This document shows, one piece after another, positions 7,730-15,547 of a DNA stretch of 64,000 nt; within the stretch, counting starts at the first letter, position 1, and every line of letters starts with the position of its first letter. The position numbers and the translations under genes were made by a program. The DNA comes from Kitasatospora papulosa (GTDB lineage: Bacteria > Actinomycetota > Actinomycetes > Streptomycetales > Streptomycetaceae). Location of the stretch: contig NZ_JNYQ01000005.1 in the NCBI RefSeq assembly GCF_000717245.1, forward strand, positions 248,001 through 312,000, written 5' to 3'. The notes beneath the pieces are model-generated. The model searched no databases and was not told where the DNA came from. It saw only the letters and a list, made by a program, of their open reading frames with translations.

Positions 7730-9133
7730 ATGAGCACCACGGAGCGTCCCAGGATCCTCGTTGTAGGCGGTGGGTACGTAGGCCTGTACGCAGCTCGTCG
7801 CATTCTGAAGAAGATGCGGTATGGAGAGGCGACCGTCACGGTCGTCGACCCGCGCTCGTACATGACGTACCAGCCCTTCCTCCCCGAAGCTGCTGCCGGC
7901 AGCATCTCGCCTCGGCATGTCGTCGTCCCGCTGCGACGCGTACTGCCGAAGGCCGAGGTTCTCACCGGCCGTGTCACGACCATCGATCAGGACCGCAAGG
8001 TCGCCACGGTCGCGCCGCTCGTCGGCGAGGCCTACGAGCTGCCCTTCGACTACCTGGTCATCGCGATGGGCGCGGTCTCCCGCACCTTCCCGATCCCCGG
8101 CCTCGCCGAGCAGGGCATCGGCATGAAGGGCATCGAGGAGTCCATCGGTCTGCGCAACCACGTCCTCGAGCAGCTGGACAAGGCCGACTCGACGACCGAC
8201 GAGGACGTCCGCCGCAAGGCGCTGACGTTCGTCTTCGTGGGCGGCGGCTTCGCCGGCGCGGAGACCATCGGCGAGGTCGAGGACATGGCGCGCGACGCGG
8301 CCAAGTACTACACGAGCGTGAAGCGCGAGGACATGCGCTTCATCCTGGTCGACGCCGCCGACAAGATCCTTCCCGAGGTCGGCCCGAAGCTGGGCGCGTA
8401 CGGCAAGGAGCACCTGGAGAGCCGCGGTGTCGAGGTCTACCTCTCGACCTCGATGGACTCCTGCGTCGACGGTCACGTCGTCCTGAAGAACGGCCTCGAG
8501 GTCGACTCCAGCACGATCGTGTGGACGGCCGGCGTGAAGCCGAACCCGGCGCTGGCGCGCTTCGGACTGCCGCTCGGCCCCCGTGGTCACGTGGACACGT
8601 CCGAGAAGCTCCAGGTGCAGGGCACCGACTACATCTGGGCCGCGGGCGACAACGCCCAGGTCCCGGACATGGTCGGCCGCCGCGCGGGCAACCCGAACGC
8701 CTGGTGCCCGCCGAACGCCCAGCACGCGCTGCGTCAGGCCAAGGTCCTCGGTGACAACGTCATCTCCGGCATGCGGGGCTTCCCGCAGAAGGAGTACAGC
8801 CACGCCAACAAGGGTGCGGTCGCCGGACTCGGCCTGCACAAGGGCGTCGCGATGATCGTCATGGGCAAGGTGAAGATCAAGGTCAAGGGCCGTCTCGCCT
8901 GGTACATGCACCGTGGCTACCACGGCATGGCCATGCCGACCTGGAACCGCAAGATCCGGATCTTCGCGGACTGGACGCTGGCGATGTTCCTGAAGCGCGA
9001 GGTCGTCTCGCTCGGCGCCATGGAGACTCCGCGCGAGGAGTTCTACGAGGCCGCCAAGCCGAGCCCCGCGCCGGTCGCGGCCAAGGCCGACGGCGACAAG
9101 GACAAGGCCGGCGAGAAGGCCAAGGCCTCCTAG
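7730..9133 (+). CDS. ndh: Type II NADH dehydrogenase (NDH-2)
   Basis: Membrane-peripheral flavoprotein that passes electrons from NADH to menaquinone without pumping protons. The N-terminal FAD-binding Rossmann motif is ILVVGGGYVGLYAAR; the NADH-binding Rossmann motif is FVFVGGGFAGAETIGE near residue 170; WAAGDNAQVPD is the second FAD contact. A C-terminal amphipathic region (WYMHRGYHGMAMPTW, DWTLAMFL) should mediate membrane association, and the tail is Lys/Ala-rich. ATG 7730 begins the conserved sequence; the Shine-Dalgarno (GGGTGG, 7712-7717) is distant. A Rex-like operator upstream fits redox control. A hairpin terminator follows the stop. Confidence 0.95.
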   Translation: MSTTERPRILVVGGGYVGLYAARRILKKMRYGEATVTVVDPRSYMTYQPFLPEAAAGSISPRHVVVPLRRVLPKAEVLTGRVTTIDQDRKVATVAPLVGEAYELPFDYLVIAMGAVSRTFPIPGLAEQGIGMKGIEESIGLRNHVLEQLDKADSTTDEDVRRKALTFVFVGGGFAGAETIGEVEDMARDAAKYYTSVKREDMRFILVDAADKILPEVGPKLGAYGKEHLESRGVEVYLSTSMDSCVDGHVVLKNGLEVDSSTIVWTAGVKPNPALARFGLPLGPRGHVDTSEKLQVQGTDYIWAAGDNAQVPDMVGRRAGNPNAWCPPNAQHALRQAKVLGDNVISGMRGFPQKEYSHANKGAVAGLGLHKGVAMIVMGKVKIKVKGRLAWYMHRGYHGMAMPTWNRKIRIFADWTLAMFLKREVVSLGAMETPREEFYEAAKPSPAPVAAKADGDKDKAGEKAKAS

Positions 9134-9148
9134 CGCCTGTACGTCACC

Positions 9149-9188
9149 GAAGGGGTCGTCCGCCATCCGTGGTGCGGACGGCCCCTTC
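9149..9188 (+). terminator. Terminator after ndh
   Basis: Arms GAAGGGGtCGTCCGC and GCGGACGgCCCCTTC (15 bp with one internal mismatch) around a 10-base loop, beginning 16 bases after the ndh stop. A second small stem (9254-9275, CCGTTCC/GGAACGG) lies in the rest of the gap before the next gene. Confidence 0.75.
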
Positions 9189-9404
9189 GGCGTTCCCGGG
9201 TGCTCAGGGAGGCCCTGGGCCCCATGAAGTAGGTGGCCTCTACAGGCATTTTGCCGTTCCGTTGCCGTGGAACGGGATGGCACGGGCGCCGGGCGGCGTT
9301 GACGCCGGTGTACCTCGCCGCGGCCCCGAGGTGTCGCGGCCCGGTTCGGATGCGTATATGCGAATTTAGGCACATTCGGAAACACCACCACGGAGGTGTG
9401 CACC

Positions 9405-10709
9405 ATGGCCGACGCCGCGTCGCGGCTGACCGCTCTTGCCGAAGAGTTGCTGGGAGAGCCCCTGCCGGTCCGGATCCGGGCCTGGGACGGCAGCGAATCC
9501 GGGCCGCCGGGTGCCCCCGTCCTCGTCCTGCGCCACCGCCGCGCCCTGCGCCGGCTGCTCTGGAAGCCGGGCGAACTGGGCCTGGCCCGCGCCTGGGTGG
9601 CCGGTGAGCTCGATGTCGACGGTGACCTGTACGCCGTCCTCGACGCCGTGGCCTCCCTGCTCTGGGAGCGCGGCGCCGACGCCGAGGACACCGTCCACCC
9701 CGTCCGCGACCCGAAGGTGCGGGCGTTCGGCCGCGGCCTCGTGGAACTGGCCGGCCCCTGGCCGCCGCCTCCCCCGCCCGCGGAGGAGGTCCGCCGCCGG
9801 ACCGGCCCGCTGCACACCAGACGCCGCGACAAGGAAGCCATCAGCCACCACTACGACGTGGGCAACGACTTCTACGCGATGGTCCTCGGTCCCTCCATGG
9901 TCTACTCCTGCGCCTACTGGCAGGAGGGCTCCACGCTCGAGGAGGCCCAGCGGGACAAGCTCGACCTCGTCTGCCGCAAGCTGGCCCTGGAGGAGGGCGA
10001 CCGGCTCCTGGACGTCGGCTGCGGCTGGGGCTCGATGGCGATCCACGCGGCCCGCGAGTACGGGGCCCGGGTCACCGGGGTGACCCTCTCCACGGAACAG
10101 GCCGCCTTCGCCCGCAAGCGCATCGCCGAGGAGGGCCTCACCGACCGGATCGAGATCCGCGTCCAGGACTACCGGGACGTCAGGGACGGCCCGTACGACG
10201 CCATCTCCTCGATCGGCATGGCCGAGCACGTGGGTTCGGTCCGCTTCCGTGAGTACGCCGACGATCTCTTCGCCCTCCTCAGGCCCGGCGGCCGGCTCCT
10301 CAACCACCAGATCGCCCGCCGCCCCGAGAAGGACGAGACGGCCTACCGCATCGACGACTTCATCGACGCCTACGTCTTCCCCGACGGCGAACTGGCCCCG
10401 GTGGGCCGCACGGTCGCCACCCTGGAGGAGGCCGGCTTCGAGGCCCGGGACGTCGAGGCGATCCGCGAGCACTACGCCCTGACCCTGCGTCAGTGGGTGG
10501 CCAATCTGGAGAAGCACTGGAAGGAAGCCGTCCGGGCCACCTCGCCCGGCCGGGCCCGGGTGTGGCGGCTCTACATGGCCGCGTCCGCGCTCTCCTTCGA
10601 GCACAACAAGATCGGCGTCAACCAGATCCTCGCGGTGCGTCCGCGGGAGGGCGGAGCGGCCGGTATGCCGCTGCGGGCCCGTGACTGGACGGCGTCGGCG
10701 AACGGCTGA
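9405..10709 (+). CDS. Cyclopropane-fatty-acyl-phospholipid synthase family methyltransferase
   Basis: SAM-dependent enzyme that adds a methylene (or methyl) group to unsaturated acyl chains of membrane phospholipids. The signature segment ISHHYDVGNDFYAMVLG and MVYSCAYW is followed by the SAM site LLDVGCGWGSMAIHAA; IGMAEHVG and the C-terminal EKHWKEAV region are typical. At 434 residues it matches the Cfa family. ATG 9405 follows GGAGG at 9392-9396 with ideal spacing. An N-terminal domain of about 130 residues that binds lipid is present. The product could be a cyclopropane or a 10-methyl fatty acid; sequence alone does not decide. Confidence 0.92.
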   Translation: MADAASRLTALAEELLGEPLPVRIRAWDGSESGPPGAPVLVLRHRRALRRLLWKPGELGLARAWVAGELDVDGDLYAVLDAVASLLWERGADAEDTVHPVRDPKVRAFGRGLVELAGPWPPPPPPAEEVRRRTGPLHTRRRDKEAISHHYDVGNDFYAMVLGPSMVYSCAYWQEGSTLEEAQRDKLDLVCRKLALEEGDRLLDVGCGWGSMAIHAAREYGARVTGVTLSTEQAAFARKRIAEEGLTDRIEIRVQDYRDVRDGPYDAISSIGMAEHVGSVRFREYADDLFALLRPGGRLLNHQIARRPEKDETAYRIDDFIDAYVFPDGELAPVGRTVATLEEAGFEARDVEAIREHYALTLRQWVANLEKHWKEAVRATSPGRARVWRLYMAASALSFEHNKIGVNQILAVRPREGGAAGMPLRARDWTASANG

Positions 10710-10720
10710 CCCGGGAACGC

Positions 10721-10759
10721 GGAAGGGCCGGTACCCGCGGTGCGGGTACCGGCCCTTCC
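10721..10759. terminator. Bidirectional terminator between cfa-type gene and ABC permease
   Basis: Perfect 18-bp arms GGAAGGGCCGGTACCCGC and GCGGGTACCGGCCCTTCC with a 3-base loop lie between two convergent genes and can stop transcription from both sides. Confidence 0.9.
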
Positions 10760-10769
10760 CCCTGTGCGA

Positions 10770-13307
10770 CTACTCCGTCTTGATCGCGGTCAGCATGTTC
10801 AGCTTCGCGCCGCTGCGGGCCGGCCACAGCGAGGCCAGCACGCCCACGAGTCCTGCCAGCACCAGGAAGAGCGCGAGCCGGTCCCAGGGGATGACCAGGG
10901 CGTAGCCGGGGATGGAGGCGGACAGGCTCTTGCCGATCGCCCAGCCGATGAACGTGCCGAGGGCGACTCCGACCACCGCTCCGAAGAGCGAGATGACGAC
11001 GGCCTCCAGGCGGATCATGCGCTTGACCCTGCGCCGGTCCAGGCCGATCGCCCGCAGCATGCCGATCTCCTGCTGGCGTTCGAAGACCGACATGGCCAGC
11101 GTGTTGACCACACCGAGGACGGCGATCACCAGGGCCATCGCCAGCAGCCCGTACATGATGTTCAGCGCGGTGTTGATGAACCCGCCGAACAGGTCCCGGA
11201 TGCCCTGGCGGTCCACGATGCTCATCGCGGGGTTGTCACCGAGCGCCTTGACCACGGCCGCCTCGTTGGCGTCACTCTGGCCGCCCTCCATGGTCAGCCA
11301 CACCTCGCGGATGTTGGCCGTGCTCTCGTGCGGGGCGACCACGGTCTCGGAGATCAGGACCGGGGAGAGGAACTCGTTGCCCTCGTAGAGCGCCCCGATC
11401 TTCAGGGTCGCCTTCTTCTCGTCCTGGAACGTCACGGGGACGCTGTCGCCGGTCTTCCAGCCGTGGGACTTCGCGGTCTTGCGGTCTACCACGATCTCGT
11501 CGTCCTTCAGCGAGGACAGCGACCCGGAGACCGTCTTGAGGTCGAAGACCTTCTCGACGTCGCCCGGGGTGACGCCGGAGGCCGAGACGCCCTCCCCGTC
11601 CTTGCCGCCGACGGTGAGCCAGACGGACCGCTGGGGGGAGGCCGCCGCGACGCCGTCGGCCTTGCGCAGCGCGGTGAGCGCCGACTCGTCGAGCGAGTCC
11701 CCGCTGGCCATCGAGACCATGTAGTCGGCCCGGATGTTGTCCGTCGTCATCTTGTCGATGGCCTGGCCGAGCGTGACACCGAGCACGGAGATGCCGGTGA
11801 CCAGGGTCAACCCGATCGCGAGGGCGGATGCGGTGGCCCCGGTGCGGCGCGGATTGCGGACCGCGTTCTGCGCGGCCAGCTTGCCGGAGACCCCGAAGAG
11901 CTTCCGCAGCAGCGGGCGCGCCACGGCGATCACCGGCCGTGAGAGCAGCGGGATGAGCACGATGACACCGACGAGGGCGAGGAATGCTCCGCCACCGAGG
12001 AGCCACCGGCCGTTCTCGTCACCCTGGGCGGCGCCGGCCACGATCAGGGCGGAACCGAGGAGGGTGAGCACGGCGCCGAAGGAGTTCCGTACGACCAGCG
12101 ACTTGGTGGTGGCCACCGCGTGCACGCTGCTCATCGCCGCCACCGGCGGGATCTTCGCGGCCCGGCGGGCGGGCAGCCAGGCGGCGAACACGGTGATCAG
12201 CACGCCGACGGCGAAGGCGGAGAGGACCGCGGTGGGGGACACGACCAGCGGGCCGGCCGGGATCTTCCCGCCGAACACGCCCATCGCGGAGCGCAGTCCC
12301 ACCGCGAGGGCGACGCCGAGCGCGAAGCCGATCACCGAGGCGACCAGGCCGACCACACCGGCTTCGAGCAGGATGGCCCGCTTGACCTGCCTGCGGGAGG
12401 CGCCGACGGCGCGCATCAGGGCGAGTTCCTTGGTTCGCTGGGCGATCAGCATGGTGAAGGTGTTCGCGATCAGGAACACGCCGACGAAGAGCGCGATCGC
12501 CGCGAAGGCGAGCAGCATCGCGTTGAGGCTCTTGAGACCGGACTCGGTCATCTTCGCCTCCTCGTCCGCGAGGTCCGCGCCCGTCTTGGCCTCGGCGCTC
12601 TCCGGGAGGAGGGGCTTCACCGCGTCCAGCAGCTTCTGGTCGGACGTTCCCGCCGTGGCGGCCACGGTGACGTCGCTGAACTCACCGGGCTCCAGGTACA
12701 GCTTCTGGGCGACCTCGGTGTCGAAGAGCACGAGGCTGCCGCCCGCGTTCACGGCGCCGTCCTCGGTGGTGAAGATCCCGGAGAGGGTGTACTCCTTCAC
12801 CGGCCCGTTCGTGGCGACCCGCACCGGCTTGCCCACGCGGTACTCGCCCTTGGCGGCGGTCTCCTTGTCGAGGGCGACCTGGCCGGGCTCCACGGGCCCC
12901 GAGCCGTCGGTGAACGTGTACTGCGGGTCCTTGCCGCCGGACCCGGGGGAGAAGTTGGAGCCGGTGTTGGACCAGCCGTCGCCGATGAGCTTGCCGCCGG
13001 TGTCGGCGACGCCGGCGAACCCGGAGACGCGGCCGGTGGCCCCGGCCACCCCGTCGAGGTCCCGGATCTTCTCGAGTGTGGCCTCGTCGATGCCGTCGGC
13101 CTGGTCGTCGCCGCGCTGGGCCCAGGTCTTGACGGCCACGGCGACGTCGTCGTAGTTCTTGGCCGACTGGTTGCGGAAGGCGTTGCCGAGGGTGTCGGTG
13201 AAGACGAGGGTGCCGGAGACGAACGCTACGCCGAGCATGACGGCGAGCACGGTCATCAGCAGCCTGGCCTTGTGCGCGAGCACATTGCGCAGGGCGGTAC
13301 GGAACAT
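10770..13307 (-). CDS. FtsX/MacB-type ABC transporter permease with two FtsX domains
   Basis: Large permease of an ABC exporter of the MacB/LolC class, which performs mechanotransmission rather than alternating access. Residues about 15-40 form the first membrane helix (LLMTVLAVMLGVAFVSGTLVF); a large extracytoplasmic domain follows; then three helices (about 260-400) form the first FtsX domain with the conserved ELALMRAVGASRRQV motif. The second half repeats the plan, ending with EIGMLRAIGLDRRRVK and the final three helices. Length 845 is normal for this fused form. It lies 58 bases downstream of its ATPase gene and is surely co-transcribed. The substrate is unknown; peptides, lipids or antibiotics are typical. 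Confidence 0.92.
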   Translation of the reverse strand: MFRTALRNVLAHKARLLMTVLAVMLGVAFVSGTLVFTDTLGNAFRNQSAKNYDDVAVAVKTWAQRGDDQADGIDEATLEKIRDLDGVAGATGRVSGFAGVADTGGKLIGDGWSNTGSNFSPGSGGKDPQYTFTDGSGPVEPGQVALDKETAAKGEYRVGKPVRVATNGPVKEYTLSGIFTTEDGAVNAGGSLVLFDTEVAQKLYLEPGEFSDVTVAATAGTSDQKLLDAVKPLLPESAEAKTGADLADEEAKMTESGLKSLNAMLLAFAAIALFVGVFLIANTFTMLIAQRTKELALMRAVGASRRQVKRAILLEAGVVGLVASVIGFALGVALAVGLRSAMGVFGGKIPAGPLVVSPTAVLSAFAVGVLITVFAAWLPARRAAKIPPVAAMSSVHAVATTKSLVVRNSFGAVLTLLGSALIVAGAAQGDENGRWLLGGGAFLALVGVIVLIPLLSRPVIAVARPLLRKLFGVSGKLAAQNAVRNPRRTGATASALAIGLTLVTGISVLGVTLGQAIDKMTTDNIRADYMVSMASGDSLDESALTALRKADGVAAASPQRSVWLTVGGKDGEGVSASGVTPGDVEKVFDLKTVSGSLSSLKDDEIVVDRKTAKSHGWKTGDSVPVTFQDEKKATLKIGALYEGNEFLSPVLISETVVAPHESTANIREVWLTMEGGQSDANEAAVVKALGDNPAMSIVDRQGIRDLFGGFINTALNIMYGLLAMALVIAVLGVVNTLAMSVFERQQEIGMLRAIGLDRRRVKRMIRLEAVVISLFGAVVGVALGTFIGWAIGKSLSASIPGYALVIPWDRLALFLVLAGLVGVLASLWPARSGAKLNMLTAIKTE

Positions 13308-13365
13308 GTCTGTGTGTCCTGGGATGGGTTCCGGAAGGGGGAGGGGAGCGGCGGCCTTCGCCGCG

Positions 13366-14133
13366 TCAGCTGGTGCGGCCCTTCGCGTCGAACGCCTTCA
13401 TCCGGTCGAGGACCCCGTCGGCGGTGGGGTTCAGCATCTGGTCGACGACCGCGCCGTCCGCGAGGAAGACCACGCGGTCCGCGTAGGAGGCGGCCACCGG
13501 GTCGTGGGTCACCATCACCACGGTCTGGCCGAGCTCGCGCACCGAGTTGCGCAGGAAGCCGAGGACCTCGGCGCCGGAGCGGGAGTCGAGGTTGCCGGTC
13601 GGCTCGTCACCGAAGATGATCTCCGGCTGCGAGGCCAGGGCACGGGCCACCGCGACGCGCTGCTGCTGGCCGCCGGAGAGCTCCGTCGGCCGGTGCTTCA
13701 GCCGCTCCGAGAGGCCCACCATGTCGATGACCTTCTGCAGCCAGGCGGCGTCGGGCTTACGGCCCGCGATGTCCATCGGCAGGGTGATGTTCTCCAGCGC
13801 GGTCAGCGTGGGGAGCAGGTTGAAGGCCTGGAAGATGAAGCCGATCTTGTCCCGGCGCAGCTGGGTGAGCTGCTTGTCCTTCAGCGTCCCCAGTTCCGTC
13901 TCGCCGATGCGCACGGAGCCGCTGCTGAAGCTGTCGAGACCGGCCACGCAGTGCATCAGCGTGGACTTGCCGGAACCCGACGGGCCCATGATCGCGGTGA
14001 ACTCGCCCTGCGGGAAGTCCACGGTCACCCGGTCGAGGGCGACGACCTGGGTCTCACCCTGGCCGTAGACCTTCGACAGCTCCGTGGCGCGGGCGGCGAC
14101 CGCGGTGGTGCGGTGGACGGTGGTGGTGGTCAC
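13366..14133 (-). CDS. ABC transporter ATP-binding protein (MacB/LolD type)
   Basis: Nucleotide-binding partner of the adjacent FtsX-type permease. Walker A is GPSGSGKST, the signature motif LSGGQQQRVAVARAL, Walker B IIFGDEPTGNLDS, and the switch His is in MVTHDP; the EPTGNLD string is characteristic of the MacB/LolD group. I start at GTG 14133 (VTTTTVHRTT) because GGAG (minus strand, 14144-14141) is well placed; a longer reading frame upstream is non-homologous. It is transcribed before the permease. A 170-base gap separates it from the LacI regulator gene. Confidence 0.94.
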   Translation of the reverse strand: MTTTTVHRTTAVAARATELSKVYGQGETQVVALDRVTVDFPQGEFTAIMGPSGSGKSTLMHCVAGLDSFSSGSVRIGETELGTLKDKQLTQLRRDKIGFIFQAFNLLPTLTALENITLPMDIAGRKPDAAWLQKVIDMVGLSERLKHRPTELSGGQQQRVAVARALASQPEIIFGDEPTGNLDSRSGAEVLGFLRNSVRELGQTVVMVTHDPVAASYADRVVFLADGAVVDQMLNPTADGVLDRMKAFDAKGRTS

Positions 14134-14304
14134 AGGGGTACTCCAGGTTCGGACGTGGGGTTCGCGGGGACCCCTCCATCCTCGCCGCCGCACCCCTGCG
14201 GGGTCGTCAGCCCTCGTGCCCGTTCCCGGGGCCCTCTTGAGTCGCACCCGCCGGGCGTCGGCGTACACCTGAGGTAGGAGACCGACCCTGAGTGGCCTGG
14301 TCCC

Positions 14305-15324
14305 TCAGCGGGGCGGGGCGGTGGATCCGCGGGGGACCAGGCGGGCGGCCGCGTCCTCGAACCCCGGGGCCGAGCCGTCGGCGACCATCGTCAGCAGGGT
14401 GCGTGCCGCGTGGGTGCCGTAGGCAGGTATGTCCCTGCTCAGAGCGGTCAGCGGGGGACGTACGACGCGGGAGAGCTGGGAGTCGTCCCAGGCGACGAGC
14501 GACAGGTCGGCCGGCACGTCCAGGCCCATCTCCTGGGCGACGGAGAGCCCGGCGACGGCCATGATGTCGTTGTCGTAGAGGATGGCGGTCGGCCGCGAGG
14601 CGGAGCTGACCAGCCGGCGGGTGGCGTGCGCGCCCTCCTCGCCGGAGTAGTCGGTGTGCACCACCACCGGCTCGTCCAGACCGAGTTCGGCGCTGATCTC
14701 GCGCTGTGCGCCGTCGCGCAGCCGGGTGTGGGCCAGTTCGGGCAGTCCGGCCACCCGGGCGACCGACCGGTGACCCAGGGCGGACAGATACGTCAGGGTG
14801 TCCCGCAGGGCCGCGGAGTCGTCCGACCACACGGGGGTGAGGGACCCGGCCGCCGAGGGGTGGCCGATCACCACGGCCGGCATGCCGAGCTCGGCGACGC
14901 CCTCGATGCGCGGATCGGGGGAGCGCACATCGGCGAGGAACACCCCGTCCACCCGGCCCTCGCCCCACCAGCGGCGGTACATCTCCAGCTCCTGCGCGGG
15001 GTCGGCGACGACCTGGAGGAGCAGGGCGCAGCCCCGGGCGGAGAGTTCGGTCTCGATCCCGCTGATGAGCTCCATGAAGAACGGCTCCACGCCGAGCATC
15101 CTGGCGGGGCGGGACAGCGTGAGGCCCACGGTGTCGGCGCGGGCACGGGTCAGGGCGCGGGCGGCGCTGTTGGGGCGCCAGCCGATCTCCTGTGCGATGG
15201 CCTTGATGGAGGCGCGGGTCGCGGGGGAGACGCCCGGGCGGTCGTTCAGGGCGTACGACACCGCGACCTTCGATACCCCGGCGCGGCGTGCGATGTCGGC
15301 GATCGTGGGGCGGTGTTTGGACAT
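14305..15324 (-). CDS. LacI-family transcriptional regulator of the adjacent sugar transporter
   Basis: Sugar-responsive repressor. The N-terminal helix-turn-helix reads TIADIARRAGVSKVAVSYAL with the hinge helix SAARALTRARADTVGL, followed by a periplasmic-binding-protein-like sensor domain of about 270 residues. Length 339 is standard. It diverges from the Opp-type transporter and beta-mannosidase operon, and a near-identical 14-base element lies next to its own start codon and at the start site of that operon, so autoregulation and operon repression are likely. The start ATG 15324 is preceded by GAGG. The inducer is inferred to be a beta-mannoside or related oligosaccharide. Confidence 0.94.
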   Translation of the reverse strand: MSKHRPTIADIARRAGVSKVAVSYALNDRPGVSPATRASIKAIAQEIGWRPNSAARALTRARADTVGLTLSRPARMLGVEPFFMELISGIETELSARGCALLLQVVADPAQELEMYRRWWGEGRVDGVFLADVRSPDPRIEGVAELGMPAVVIGHPSAAGSLTPVWSDDSAALRDTLTYLSALGHRSVARVAGLPELAHTRLRDGAQREISAELGLDEPVVVHTDYSGEEGAHATRRLVSSASRPTAILYDNDIMAVAGLSVAQEMGLDVPADLSLVAWDDSQLSRVVRPPLTALSRDIPAYGTHAARTLLTMVADGSAPGFEDAAARLVPRGSTAPPR

Positions 15325-15331
15325 GGGACCT

Positions 15332-15345
15332 CACTTAACCGGTTC
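15332..15345. promoter_or_regulatory. Candidate LacI operator O1 (near lacI-type gene start)
   Basis: CACTTAACCGGTTC contains the perfect palindrome AACCGGTT with the central CG typical of LacI-family operators. It is 8 bases upstream of the regulator's start codon and recurs at 15491 with one change. Confidence 0.6.
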
Positions 15346-15436
15346 GTTTTTCAGGCGCATCCTAGCCGCAGGTCACTGACCTCCGCCTTCCCCTCGGCAG
15401 TCCGGACCTCTCGACGAAGTGCAGAAAAAACAGCAA

Positions 15437-15450
15437 TGGGAGCGCTCCCG
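15437..15450. promoter_or_regulatory. CebR-like palindrome upstream of the transporter promoter
   Basis: TGGGAGCGCTCCCG matches the CebR box of Streptomyces (TGGGAGCGCTCCCA) at 13 of 14 positions and holds the perfect palindrome GGGAGCGCTCCC. It ends 5 bases before the -35 hexamer. Either the local LacI protein or a CebR-type cello-oligosaccharide repressor could bind. Confidence 0.65.
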
Positions 15451-15455
15451 CACCC

Positions 15456-15484
15456 TTGACACTCCTTCGGAGCCCCCATACCTT
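15456..15484 (+). promoter_or_regulatory. Vegetative-type promoter of the sugar-uptake operon
   Basis: TTGACA (15456-15461) and TACCTT (15479-15484) are spaced by exactly 17 bases, a good HrdB-type promoter; the expected start site is near 15491, inside the second candidate LacI operator. Confidence 0.75.
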
Positions 15485-15490
15485 CACGGG

Positions 15491-15504
15491 CACTTACCCG
15501 GTTC
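15491..15504. promoter_or_regulatory. Candidate LacI operator O2 at the operon start site
   Basis: CACTTACCCGGTTC differs from O1 at 15332 in one base and lies at about +1 to +14 of the predicted transcript, a classical repressor position. The pair is separated by 159 bases, compatible with looping. Confidence 0.6.
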
Positions 15505-15547
15505 AGTGACTCCGCTCGGCAGGGACGGCGGGGGAGAAGGAGGGGCA

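Noticed and set aside
7547..9841. 764-codon minus-strand frame opposite ndh and the cfa-type gene
   Set aside because: It is antisense to ndh, which has clear FAD and NADH motifs; the product is Arg/Ala/Gly-rich without domains. High GC content produces such frames.
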